Origin: Petrosia ficiformis
Lineage: Eukaryota > Porifera > Demospongiae > Haplosclerida > Petrosiidae
NCBI GenBank assembly: GCA_947044365.1
Contig: OX345636.1
Coordinates: 36,977,212-37,041,211, forward strand
Direction of reading: 5' to 3'
Length of the DNA stretch: 64,000 nucleotides
Under the pieces are notes generated by a model. That model worked only from the letters and a program-made list of their open reading frames with translations, made no database searches and had not been told where the DNA came from. A program made the translations under genes and the position numbers. Below, one piece after another: positions 34,604 through 49,600 of this stretch (within the stretch, counting starts at the first letter, position 1; the number at the start of each line of letters is the position of its first letter).

Positions 34604-37600
34604 CTACAGTGGTATTACAAATGAACATTCTTATAATCAGTATAGTATGAAAAAAACATACATTTGTCTTGATATGTAGGTGTAACGTTTTCTGTGTGGA
34701 AGGTAATAATATTAATAATTATTATTAATTTCAGTTTATATAATAATAATTTTAGAACCTAGCATTTAGATTTCAGAGTCATCTTTTTTTTGCAGCATTC
34801 AACATAATCATAATTATACATGTATGATTTTAATAATTATTCCAAAGACAACAATGCACACATAATTCTACATCATTAGCAGTACACTCACTCCTATATA
34901 GTATATATACATTAATTTTGTCACAACAATGAAGTATAATTATTATATATGCTGTTTGTGTGCATGTCATATGAACATTGATTGTAACTGGGCTGGAGTA
35001 ATGGTGTTTATGGCCAACATATCTTGTCTCATGGAAGAATGGAGTTAGAAACATTTGTGTCAAATACATATTGTATGTTGGATAAGGAAGTTGTGCCATT
35101 CAAGTGGATTGGTCAATTAATAGGCGTGGCATAATAGAGCGCACACTTCAGATCTACACACCAGCAAGAAGAAAACTGCTGTAGCTTACATAGAAACTAC
35201 CTGTTCTAGTTGAAATAAATCTATAACCTTTAAAAGTAATATATAACTATTGGATAACAACTATGTTGTTTTGTTTGAGGCATGAGAAGTTCGGTCTTTC
35301 TTTTTTAATTAGATAAAAAAAGTTTAATATTAATTGCCAAACTGTTCAAGCAACATTGTGTGGTGTAATTATTACAAGACTATAATTGACAGTTGTTTAC
35401 ATTTAGGGGCTGCAATACCTGAGAAAGAATCTGGAGTTTGTGTACAGTTGATATTGAGCAATGATGGCAGGACGTCATCACAAATTTTGTCATCCCATGT
35501 CTCATAAGTATCAGCAGTATCAGCTTCATTTTTTTTGCTTAGGTCTACCTGGATTCTATAAAGTTAATGAGAAATAATTATATATATATAATAAATTATA
35601 TATTTTATAATTATATTCCAGTACCATCTGTCCAAAGAAACTCATCCATTTATAGCAACAGGAGTGCATGAATGGAAGGATCAGCTATATAAATGCTATG
35701 TCAATCTTTGTCAAACAAACCTACTTCAGATGATGATATTCATAAAGTTGTAGATGCCAACATACATGCTCTTAGCTATATGCCCCCTCCCACAGAAAGG
35801 CAGTAAACTTCAGAACGAGTTAAAGAAATAGAGGGATGAAGTGTGCGGATGCGGAGCATCACATTATTATTGTTATTTTTTAGGAATGACAAATGCAGGT
35901 ATTTTAACCATGTGGATTATTGGGGTAAAATTGTTTAAAATGTAGAAGTTATACAGACTAGTAAAGAGGTGGGCATTGCCTGTCGGATTACTATACTTTC
36001 AAGTTTGAAACAGTTGTCTTGGTCTCTTCCTGCTGATAGCGAATCATAAATTTGATATCAATAACTCTTCTTTCCAGCAAAGTAAGTTAGAGTCTTCAGT
36101 CTTGTAAAATGTGAGAGTTATAGAGCTGAAAAGAATTAGATATTTAGCGCTCCGCTCACATACATTTTTGTCACTGACATTGGGGTATATAAAAAACACC
36201 TTTTAATTATAGATGCAAAAATGTTAATAATAGTAGAGCATGCAGTATTTAGGTATCAGAATAATTATAATTATGGTATTAAGCAATTATGTATGCAATG
36301 CAAAAACATACAGTGAGCTATAAAGAGTTGCTAAAGATGATCCGGTATACCACATAAAATCATGAAAAAAAGAATAATAATTATAGTGTCAACTGCCCAA
36401 TTAAAATTCGCACAGTGCGAACAGGGGACATGTTTACCCTTCAACAGCACAATTTTCTTCTTTTACGATATTAGAGGATGAATATGTCACTGCCTTCCTC
36501 TATCAGTAGGTTCCGTGACACAATTATAATTGTACTACCCATTTGGAACATTTTGTCAATTGTCAAAGACAATGCTATTTAGTCAGCAACAGTGTGCTGT
36601 ATACCTTGAAGACAATTCAATACAATCATATTTTCACTTGTTTATGGTGGAATGAAGCTATATAAATATGTTGAAATAGGCATCATTAACAACAGGAAAT
36701 ACTTACTGTGCTTTACCCTTTACTCCTAAAATTCAGTGGCTCTGCTTTGCTTACTCTATAATTATGGTTGTCACATTCTGTGGAATTTGTTTGACAAAAG
36801 TTGGCAAAGCATTTTAGATAGCAACATGTAATGTACTTCATTAAATCAGAAATTATGTTGAAAGCTAACATGTTTTCCTATCTGGTCCCGTTTCAAGAGT
36901 ACTAAAATAAAGTTCACTTCTAGGTGACTGATATATGTGACATTTCACCCAATGCACTTTGCCCATCCTATGTGGTGAGGTCATTGAATCCATAAAACCT
37001 ACAATTTGAGGGGATCATGCTCCCATGGGGGACGCACACATTACCAGACCTCCATTAATTTACTTTTAGCCCCAAATGCAGCTGAAAAATCATAACCAAT
37101 ACAGCATAGCTAGACATCAAAAGGGAGTGAATCTTGCCCGAAATAAATAGTTTAATATAAACCAACATATTAACCAACATTCCATATGTATATTTGGAAA
37201 ATGGATTACATATAAAATGTGTATAATTATTAAAGTCTGTACTGTAGCAATACATAATAAAAGGTGTGACTTAATAATCAAGAATCTCATCAAACATTAT
37301 TTTGCATATAATTACATATACATAGACATAGGCGTATCTAGGGTTCAGAACATACCAGGGCTCATTAATTATTCATGATTAATCTCAATTAATAAAAGTT
37401 ATTATGTAGTTATTGATGCTTATTAAAGTTATTAGTGGGAGTGATATATTATTATAACTGATATTATATTATAATACTGATAAAGTTGAATGCATCAAAG
37501 AAGAGTTATTTTGGAATTCTCGTGAGTCTGGGCAAACTTTAGGAAGAAATCATTGATGGATTGCGAAAGCCGACACGAAAGATCTTGCTCAATGCTCTAA

Positions 37601-40600
37601 CCTCTGCTGAGACATTGTTGAGCGTTAATACATACGACAAAGGAAAGAAAAGCTATGCTCTACTGTTGTTTTTGAAGTCCCGAGTATCATGGCTATCAGC
37701 AGGCACTCCCTTAGAACTGGGAATGCTTCTTTCACAGGATCGATGTGTTGGATGTAGACTTTCATTGTGCTTGGTGGTGGAATTTCTTACCAAGTAGTTC
37801 TCTAAAGTTGATATTTCGTTTTCTAAGTTGCCCTGAGGAAGAATATCGCTGTAGTGACTAAGGATTGGAGACAAGGACTGGGTGAAAGGAATTTTTAAAT
37901 GCACAATTGTGGTCGATTAGCTGAATGAAGTTATAAAAACATAATTTAACTTAACTTGAATTTAGATAATAATTATTTTCTGTACTGTTCTTGTTAGTAC
38001 ATGTTCTAAGTTCCAACCTCATTCTGATTGTTAGTAGTGGCTTCAGCTATTGATTCTTATACTCACTCATCCTCCCTTGATAGCTGGAATATGGATCCTC
38101 AAAGATTTCTCCTTCATAAGACCTCTAATCATCAATCATTTGCAAAATTTCTTGTAACAAATTCATATTTAATTTTTGACACTTCAATGAGTTTTTCTAA
38201 TGTGGTTACTACAAACAAAAGGACTGAAATGGGTTTTCCCTAGTCCTATATATATATATGCACGTCAATTAAACAACACGCTTCTATATAGGCGGTGGCT
38301 CACAACAAGTTAACCATTGTAATTGTAACAAAATAAACAACAAAGCACTTTTTTCCCTCGGATTTTTGTACCCGGGCAATGCCCGTGACTGCCCGGGTAT
38401 AAATATGCCTATGTACATAGATGTATAATACATGTATGTATGCTTATTGGTAAGCTGCACCATTCATGACCTAAAATATTCGCATGCTGCACACAAATTG
38501 TTTGCATCACCTGGGTCTGGAACTGCCCCCGGAACTATTGTATTCCTAAGTGATATACATAGCATATAGAAGTGCAGACCTAATCTAAAAACTATTTACC
38601 TGTTTGGCAGAGATCTGAACAATTATTGTACATGTATTGAATGTACACTTTAATATGGAAAGCAACTCAATGAATATATTTCAAATCCGGGATACACATT
38701 TATGAAAGTAGTTTATTGGTTTAATAGCTCTTACTTTCTGAGTGCAAGACGTAATTTTACATAGTGACAGACATTAACATCTGGAAGGAAATCCACTTCT
38801 TTAACTTTTAGTTTTTCAATTAGAAACAACTTGAGTGATGACTGTTAATGAACAAAACACATGTATTAGTCTTAATGTGATTTTCTTTTTTGTTCTTACT
38901 GATGTTTTATTTTCTGCGGCCATGCTCCTCATTGAAAGTTCACACTGAGCTAAAACTTGATTTACTCTTCTCGTCTCTAGCAAAAATTGGTAAGCTTTGC
39001 CTTTAATAAAAAGAATACAAATACAATTATAAGATAACACTTTTTAGTCCAAATAACAGCAGCAGTAAATTGTCATGATTACTAAATTACATGAGGCTAT
39101 AATCAATTATTACAGGACATATAGGTCTTCCTATGATATATGGTTACTGCCTTTCCATGCTGTTCTGTGTGTATGCCTCTGTGTGACTATGTGTATAATG
39201 TATTTGTATGTGTTTTAATGTATTTGTGCCTTTATGTGTATTTGTGTGTGTTTATGCTACGTATGTGTTATGATCATTGTGTTTGTGTGTTTATGCGTTT
39301 ATAAGTATGCATGTGTGGGAGTAAGTATGGTAATATATTTGTCACTACCATTATATATTACTATGCTGTTTAAAACTGAAATATAAACATATCTTGACCA
39401 GTCCTAGGATTATAGAAAATTGCAGAAGTTTTCATGTTATATACTTGAAAGAAGGGAGGCAAAATATATAATAAATTATATGTATAATATATATACATGT
39501 ATATGTAACTATATATATAGACGTTGACACTGCATCGTTCGCAATAATATCAGTACCTTCAGAAACTGCAACTGCAGTGGCTTGTTTCAATTTCTGTATA
39601 TGACAGTCACGTAGGTCTTCTTTCAACGTAACTGAGAGAGAACTGAAATCATACATTCCTTCTTGTAGCCATATTACAAACGTTTGTAAGGCCTTCATTA
39701 TTTCAATCATACGAAGTTCTTCAAGGAATTTCAGTTGTAGTTGATTCAATCTAGTCATGATGAGTAAGAATGATGTGAAACAAAATGAAAACATTATAAT
39801 TATTATCAAATATGCTTTCATTTCATAACCCAATACAATTATTTTCTCTATAATTATATGTAGCATGTGACAAGTAAATGTGTCCAGATTTCAGTGAGCA
39901 GGGTTTAATACCTGTAGACATCGATTCCAAGTACATCCTTCAAAACCTTGGCATTTGAGTCATTTTCATCAAGAACAGCATGTGACTTCAGAAAATCTGG
40001 TAACTTGTCATTTTTGATCTCGTCTATGAGCGATGATGTGATGGCAACTTCAGAATGACTACTCTATTTATACAAGTGTAGCAAAATGATATGAATGATG
40101 AAATTAATCATTGTGGTATATAGAATAGCTTACAAAGACAAATTGATATGAGCATGGGTTGATTAACACACAGTTAGTGAGAATAATTATAACTGTGTCA
40201 TGCTGGAGACAAAATGCACACACTAAATAAACTGTTAGGGCCAAAGGTGTACAATATGATTTTAGCCAACATACAGAAATCACATACTGTACATAATACA
40301 CATTTCTATAACAATTGAACATACTTAGTTGCTCAAAAACGTCATCAGAAAGTACAGTAGTATAATTATGTTGGGATGAGCTGCCTGACTCAAGTTTTGA
40401 TTGTATATAGTAGAAATGAATTCTACAACCTTCTTTACCCTGTGGAACAGTCTTTGCAACAAAACAAGCTCAAGTAGACATGACTTGAAAACTGTCTGTT
40501 TTCTTTGCTTAGAATTGTTTCATTCACGGCTTACTGATTCATTTGTCCAGATACCACAAGGCTTAATTTTTGCATGTGTATGGTATAGTAGTGTGTCAGT

Positions 40601-43600
40601 GAAATATAATGTATGATTAGCAGTGTTTGCAGTTATTTGTAAAACTAGCAGGCTCATATAAAAATAAAATAAATTAATAAATGGATAGATTTAGGGATGA
40701 AACCCAAAATGTGTACAAACAAGGTGGGGATGGTACTAACATAGGTTAACACAGGACAGTAATAAAAATACATCTACTTACTTATATCATGAAAATCCTG
40801 AAAAGATATTTAACACTTGGAAGACTGATGTCACATATATGTGGACCTTTCACCCTTACGTGGTTTGGAGTGTGTTCTTAGCATTGCGAAGCACTCCAAA
40901 TGCTTGTAATTGGTGTCAGGCACAAGGCCATGAAAATGGCTAAAACGTTGATGGTTTTTTGGCCTAAATAACAAGTACGGGGGGGAATTTTAAAGGGGGT
41001 GTCCCTGTGTTAATGGGGTTCAATGGGGGCTGCGCCCACATGCCACCCACACTACTGGTGGTTTTAGTGACCCCGCCCATGTGCTCTGGTGGGTACCTGA
41101 GATATTTTCTTGCTGTAAAACCCTAAATTGTGGGTGTAGCTGGTGGCAACATGCAGTTAGGTCATTTTGTATGCCCCAGTTCCAGTCAAAAGTGGGAGAG
41201 CACTGCATTTGATTTAATCCTACGAAGCGCTTGAGGACTTTCGAGTCCCGGTAAGCAAGTTGGTAAAAGTACTCCATGTCAAAAAAGGAGCCAAGTTTGG
41301 GGTAGAGAAAGTGAACGGTGGCCAAAATAGAGTCACCAGTGTTGGAAATGGGAAGAACTTTGAAGAACAAGCTCAGAGTTAACATCTTCAAAATTGAAGG
41401 AGATATATAGGGATGATTAATGGTATAAACATTTGAGAAACTAGGTAAAGAAAATATCACTTCTGTTATCTTACATTGAGGCTATTGAATAATGCTATGA
41501 TAAAAGAAGTGATATCTTTAGTGATCTAACTTATTTCTTATCTTCAATTGTATACATTTGCCATCATTGCCATATATCTCTTTCATTTTTTAAAACATGT
41601 TATGTAACATCCTTGATTTTTATAATCATACAAATGTAATTCCTACCTGTATTAAGCACAGTGCAGCAATTCTCAAACCTATAGTTATTTCCAATAGTGA
41701 GTGATAACTTAATGAATGACAATGTTTTAACACATTCAGCATATATTCAGAGTCTGGTACAACCTAAAAATTAATTGTAGCAAACAAAGATGAAATAGTT
41801 GACTGTTGTGATAAACAGATGGCTATGCCGTAATAGAAGTTTCACTAAAGCCTGTTCATATTTACAATGACCTTAAAATTATAATGTGATGATTTTATAT
41901 GTAATAAAGCATATATATAACTTAATATCATGAGAATTATTCTGTAACACAATCATAAAGCAATGGATTGAAATTCAGAGAAGAATGTTGTTGGTTTTTC
42001 AAACTAAAGTTATGAACATTATTCTCATCATGAGGTCATGGTGAAAATAAACAATTTTTAGTATACTCATGAAACATGAGCTTACCCTATAATCAGCAGG
42101 AATGCTGTCCACAAGATTACCAAGACTAACAGCAGAACTTTCAACACTATAATTGTAAAAGTGTAATAGTGAAATAACGTTCTTTATAAATATGACAAGG
42201 GAGCAGAAGTAACCATTAATGTGTCATACAGGATGGCAAAATGTGGACTTAAAATGAAATCAAATTTAGGTTACAATTACTAGTTATAGTAATATATCTA
42301 GATACTATTTTTGCTGTTTGATTATAATGAATTAATTGTTATGCTTCTCATTATATTTGTTTGCTCATGGAGCTGGTATTTATCCCATGTGTCATAACAG
42401 TTGGAGAAACAGGCTTTATAAGTACATAAATCATGAATGAACTCATCAAGTAAAACTATTTCATTTACTGAATGCATCAAACTGCATTCCTGTTAAAATT
42501 TACTAATTTATACACTGGGTCCATTGAAAGAGAAATTACCAATAACATGTGTGCATCATTTGTTGTATACATTCATCTTCGAAATACATTAATTTTATGA
42601 CATGAGTACTGCCATTAATTACAGAAGTTAAGATGCTACGTTTAACAAGCTAATTTATAATCATTTTGGGATGTTCTTGTGTTCAAAAATGCTTTTCACC
42701 CATTTTAATTCTGATGTAGTTGCCAATGCACAAATCCATAAGTATATATGACATGCAATATTAAAACATGGTGAGGAAAATTACAAAACTTTACAGTTAT
42801 AATCATGTAGTATGTACAGTTTGAAGTAATTTTTAAACTCACAAAATACTGGCTACTGACTCATCAACATTCTTAAATATCCACTTCATCGTGACGGATG
42901 AAACTGACTTTATAATCTTCATTTCAGACAAGAATATAGAAATTACATCTTCTTGAAGTTTATGTAAATTGTACACCTGAGGAACAATCTTCTTCAACAG
43001 TGAAGGATCTGATTCACAACTAGTATTAAAGCAAGAGGGGCTGACACAACAACATTGAGATATAAGAGGTAGTATATCAGTCAGATCATCAAATCTATAG
43101 AATGTGACATTTTTATAATAATTATTAGTTTAATAAGTAGTAAATATTATATGAATACTTTGCAATTGGTTGCTTTGTGAAAGATGAAATTTTGAGAGAA
43201 GATATTTCATTTTGTTCTTCAATTATCCTTTGTAAGTAGTGGTTGCTTTTTCCAAAGTCACTTTGACATATTTGCTTGAGGAAGTTATTATTGACATTTA
43301 TCTGCATCATTATAAAAATAAAATAATTAAATGTATTCCACTTTAAAGCTTAGCTTACAAGTTTGGCAATGTATCTCAAAAGTATGCCAGAAGTGCTAGG
43401 AACTGAAATCACGTCACTCAACATAGCATCTCCATTGAGAATAGGAAGATTCAAACCAGGCATAAGGCATTCTTTGTACTTCCTTGTGAATTCTGAGTAG
43501 AACAAGATATTACCACTGTAGCAATACATCTATAACATTTCTGATTTACCACAAATCCTTTTAAACTGTTCTGTCCTTTCAGTACGAATCTCTGCCGAAT

Positions 43601-46600
43601 ATTCAACATCAGATACCTCTACAGCCAGTAGATTATTAACAGTGGTACTTTCAGTTTGTTTTCTTGTTAAGTAGTGAGGAAACTGAGTATGGATCCATTG
43701 GTAGAAGTCCACTAGATCTGGCAGTATACGAATTCCTGCATCAAGTATTGGACGCATAAGCAAAAACTGATATAAAACATAGAATGATGAACTGGAGTCT
43801 CCAAAGTTAGTGGAAGTCAAAATGAAAGTCATAAAACTCTTTTCATCAGCAAAAACAGGACAGCTGTTCTCAAGGTGCCTGCAATGTATCACAAGGCAAT
43901 TAGTGTTAGTGTTACAAAATAAAATATTTTTATTATTATTTAGTATCACATAATGGTAGAGACTTACAATAACTGACTCTGAATTGAGCCTTCTTTAATC
44001 TTTTGCTTCAGACACTTTGTCTATGAGAGTTTGTAAGATATCAATATTAAGTGCAATCAATTCTAGTGATCTAACCTTGAAAAGCATGTCATTCCATGCT
44101 GGAATAAATATTTCTTGATTGAAGTACTTTTCATATTCATTGACTTCTTGTAAGGAGTTGAATGATACTACCACATGGGAGTACTGCATGTGGAGAGAGG
44201 AAATGAATTTATTGCTCCATTTCAACAAAAATTACTAACATTGAGAAGTTTTGTAGCACACAACATGACAAGCATTTGCCTCTGTTCAGATGTTATACAA
44301 AGATTTTGTAGTATCAATGTCCATGCTTTCTCCATTCTTTCTTTGCATATGTTTCTAGCTGTTTGAACATTGCAGAAAAGTTGCCCTTGAAATGGAAATT
44401 CTACCTTTTTTCTTGATAGACAAAGTAGATATACACATAAACAAGTATAGTTTGCCCACTGGATGAAATACAAGCATGGTAAACTCATTGTTCCTCTGGT
44501 AATGTGCTGATAACTTTCTTGGGACAGGCAATAACCAGTATCTGACAGAACAGTTACTTCATCATACATTTTACTTCCAATGGGATTCTCATACTGAAGA
44601 TAAAATAAAATGATACAACTTTACCATCAACTGTAATACCAACTTACTGTTGATCCTGGAATAAATGTACCAACAAGACTTTCAGGAAAAAAGAGATGAC
44701 TCCAAAAGTGAGTCATTTTGTCTGGAGTTCCAATTATTGATGCAATTAAATGAGCAGCACATTGCCACATGTCTTTCATGTCTATGGAAAAAGAAAACAA
44801 TTCTATATTCACCAAAAACCAAGAACTCTCCATATACATACCATTGCTTTGTGCTTTTGGATTTATGAAATTTGTCTGGAGTTGATCCATATCAATTACT
44901 GCTGTATCACTAATGGTCCTTCCACCTCCAATAAACAAAGTAATAAGATGCATATAAGTAGGTGATATGTAAAGTTTCATTTCTGACTCTAAAACAACTC
45001 CAACCTCAGGTGAGTGATGCTATTATAGAAAACAAAAGTAATGGTTATGTTGGAGTAATGAACTGTATGCACAAACCTCTTCAATATAGAAGTGATTATA
45101 AACAGCTAAAAATATGCTCATCATGAAAATGTACTTTTTAGACTGGCCTCTGTTACTCATTGATTTCATAAAACTAGAATTATAAAAAAAGTGTGAAATC
45201 ATAAGCATTCCAGTTATGAGGTTTATTGAGCTTTTAAAAATGATAAAATTCTGAAAAAAATTTACTAGAAGGTCTTTTCAGCTGTAGGCTGTATATAGCC
45301 CCAGATTAATATCAACTAACCATTGGGACATAGTCTTTAGTAATACACGAGGAACAACTTTTTGTGAGGAGATGACCATCTCTTTGATTGCTGATGAGAC
45401 TAGTGGATAGATATGTCTTGCATCATCTTTGCTCTTTTCAGGCAATAATTCAAGAAACCAAGTTGTTGAGAGCTCAGGAAATAGAGGTTTCTGAGAGACA
45501 GAGTACAAAAATCAATATTAGAGTATGTAAATTCAAGACATCACCTCTTTTTGGAAGTAATCTCGTAGCTTAGTTAGACATGTGAAATGTGCACATAACT
45601 CATGTTTAGGAAACAATATCCTCTGCAACATTTTATAACTTTTGCAGCACTTCAGAATTTCATATGCCAACAGAAGTCCATTACATTCACCAAACTTTTC
45701 ATTCAGTAGCATATCGACATCCATAATCTTTTATTAACAGAGAAAAAGAACCCAAATAAACATACATATGAAACAAAATTAGAACAAGTAGCATATTGTG
45801 TCATGGTAAGGTATGTTAACATTTTTGTGTCTTGTTAGCTATATACTATAATTCATCCAGAATCGAACACAATAACAATAATCCCAAATTAATTAATAAC
45901 ACTGCTAACCAAAATATTGGAACTTTTAATTATGTTCTCTGCTGTTGCTGTTATTATTGAAGATATTATAGCCTGTTTTTTCACACAATGCCATGGACTG
46001 TTATACTTCTTTTCCTAATAGAATAAATAATGTATACATGTAGAATATAAATTCAAATGAGACAAATAACTCCATCAGCCAATACATGACTGGCAATCAG
46101 GAGATGTTGGGTTCAGCAATGAATTAGTGATTGTACAATAATCATAACTGTATAGTAAATGATGAACATGAGCATGAAGTTAACTAATACATATTTCACC
46201 TCTTGAAATAGGACTATTAAGTAAGCTACATCATGTCCTCCTGTATTCAGCATTTCACAAGCTTTGAGAAAATATATTGACATCAGTAATTCCTGTTATA
46301 AAGTACAACCAAATCATATTTACTAGTTCATAAAAATATTGTCATATATAACTGACATTGTTGGAAATGTGAGTTGTATTTTGGCATGATAGATGTTTGT
46401 AGTAATATGGAAGATAAGAAAGGCCTTCCTCAGTGTTTGAAAACTGATAACATAGCTTGATCTATTTCAAAAATTTAAAAAATCACATTTCAATGCCAAA
46501 ATATACATACTTGTGTATCCACATTTTCCCCCTTTCCTTCAAATATGGTGGAAAACAACATATATAGAAAGCATAGTGTGGCAATGTTTTCGGTTTCTTG

Positions 46601-49600
46601 ACACAATAGACAAGATATATATTGCATAGCTTCCTCATTGCACAGATCAACAAGCCAGCTAATAAACTGTTCTTTCTGTTCAGTAGTAACACTCTTCATT
46701 AAAAGGTGAATGATTTGTTCAACAAAGTGTCTGACACTGTGTTTGGCTTCGATCTCCATTTTTGACATTCCACTGAATACTGTAATAAATTGAGACCCTG
46801 CTACAATTTCCACTGGATTAGTTACTAAATACTGTATTCTGAAATGTGATATCTGAGTGGAAGAAGGTATAAATTAACTTATGCATAACACTATTTGCTG
46901 CATACAAACTTTTACCTGCTCTACTGTAATAAGATGTGTTGAAACGAAATGGTTCAGCAATGCTAATGCCATATCTGGTTTCACATTAACATTCACTAAT
47001 GTAAAGAATACAGAAATCGCATCCCTCTTCATTTCAGTTTGTGGTGATAATTTCACTTGCAATAACTCTCTTGTTGGACTTGTTAAGAACTACAAAAAAA
47101 TAAAGACTAAAAAGAATGTTTATTATAATATTTGTTCTTACACACCAGACTATTGTATTTTGGTAGCATAGTCTTTATTTTTTCCTCAAACTTTGAATTT
47201 TCATCTCCCACATATTTTTCTGCAATACATTTAAGGGCAGTAAAAAGTGTGTTAACTACTTTTTCTGCAAGTTGCATAGGAGTAGAAATAATTTCAATCA
47301 TGTCATCTCCTGTAAGTTTTTCATCATGCACATCTGTAAGTGTATTTAAAAATCTCAAAATACTTAAAATATTCATTGGGATGAGTGTGAAACTGCAATG
47401 CAACCAAACAAGTCTAGAAAATATACTTTTAGGTGGTGCTTGCTGTTGAAAGAAACAGAACAATTCCGAATCTAGTTCGACATTATCATAGAATAACAAG
47501 AGAAACTGAAGCATGTAATAACCCCAAAGATCAGGATCTCTGTCCATCATCATAAATGTTATTGATAGAATATCCTAATAGAGTAGAAAGGATTATCAGT
47601 CTGCCATCATAATTATTATAATATTAATTATACAGCTATTTAAAAGGTAGTGTTATGATACAAGATCTTTTCTTCTACAAATCAAGTTAGAATTATGACT
47701 TATTGCATAGCATACTCAATAAATTTAAAGAAAAATACATATATTTTGCCAGTACTAAACAATATAATCAACAGTAAACAAACAATTAATTGAGTAGTGA
47801 GTGACATAATTATTCTAGCTATTACCTGTTTGTCTCCAGTCTGCACTTTCAATTTTCTAGACAAGAAATCTATGTGAGTTTGAGATATGTCGGTAATCGA
47901 ACCACTGTGATGGATCTTAAGGAAGTCTTCAATTGCGTCATACACAATGTTGAAGAAAGGAAAGTATGGGATGAAGTGAGAAGCATTGTCGTTCACTGTG
48001 CTTTCGATTTTCATTTCAGCAGATGACTTTGGAAGGGGATAGTGTTCTATCTGATGCTGTACAAGACAAAGGAATTTGGAAGCATTATCACTCACTAGCA
48101 ATTCCAAAGCACCATGTTTATTTAAGATGGTAACCATGTAGTGCATGAAATCGTAAAAGCTTGATTTCAGTAATGTGTTAATAGCATCTGTCATATTGAG
48201 AGTGTATTCTTGTAAAATAGCTGAATTAGCTGCTTGTTGTAACAATTGCATCATTTTTGAGGGAGTCCATTGCTGGCAAAATTTCACTTTCAGTGAATTT
48301 CCAATGGAGTGATTTCCAGTCAGGGAAAGTAATGACGAAATACTTGCAAAGTTAGTCTCACTATTACAATGCAAAGTACCAATTCGTGCAGCAGAAATGG
48401 TGGACACTTCTGCATCAAGCAAAACTTCAACTGTCTTCTCCATAAACATAAGGTTAGCAGGAATTTCATTATGAAAACAGTATTGAAAGCAGCTCTTCAA
48501 ATCAATGACTCCTGTTTTCTCTGATGGTGCTATGGCGTCAAGGTAGCAATGGTTCCATCCATCAAGGAACAGTGCAGGATAACAATGTTTGTAAAAATTC
48601 TCCGAGGGGAAGTGTAGAAGAATAATGAAGTGTTTACGTTCATTCAGTTCAAACTCTAACTCTTCTATCATAATACGAAGATAATTTATAGTTTCTTTTG
48701 ATATCTCTTGAACATTGACTAGCACAATCAATAGATCATAATTTTCAAGCACCAAAAATTTCTTTACTTTCCGGTTGATATCACTTCCAATACTGTTCTG
48801 AAGCACTTGCAGAATACACATTGTGTCTATAGTATCATCTTCAATATTGGGAAAAACTCTCTTCAGTTTCTTCCTGTTCTCATCTTTTGACTCATCGGAA
48901 GAAAATGCAAAGAATTTGTGAGGTAGACTCTCAAAAAGGAATGATGTTGTTCGACTGAAGCAAAGAATTTTGTTTGGTTGCTCCCTATAGATAAGATACA
49001 TAATGAAACAACTTGAATGACAAAAAAAATTAGTTTAGGTAGCGGTGTGGTGAAAGTGAGAAACCATACAATTACCTATTAATTATATTCATACTTTTAT
49101 TCCTGATTCATTTTGTGGTTGCATCCTTATGATATTTATATTCTTGCGTCCATTTGCGTGAGTATGTGTTGTATACGCAGTTAAGGAAGTTCCGTCATTA
49201 CCAGGGTCTCGGTCAATTAATGGGCGTGGCGCGTAATAAAATGCGCGGTCTAACTCTGCTACAGGAAGAAGAAAAGAAAGCTGCTACGTAGAAACTGGAA
49301 CTAATAGCAATCTATTCTACCTGAAATATATTCCTAAAGTTCTACAAGATCCTTTAAAAGGTAAGGAAAGTAGGTAATCAAAATAATAACTATAATAGGC
49401 TGTTGTGTTTCAGGCTTGATAAAGTCAGTCGCCAAGATTACTGAATGCTAGACACCAAGCAATCATAGGGATACTTTTTCTCTATATATCTTGTTTTACT
49501 TCTTGTTTAGCAATAAAACTAAAACTTGTGTCTGAGAATAACATTACATCCTATTTCTTCACTGTGACTGTGTTGAAGAGGATCATCACAGCTTACCAGT

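Noticed and set aside
40325..40391. Candidate exon of the RNF213-like gene
   Set aside because: Acceptor and donor exist, but its phase yields a stop with the next exon, while joining 41647-41763 directly to 39912-40063 is clean.
46483..46692. Second minus-strand frame overlapping exon 46511-46852
   Set aside because: Shadow frame; the other frame joins both neighbours in phase.
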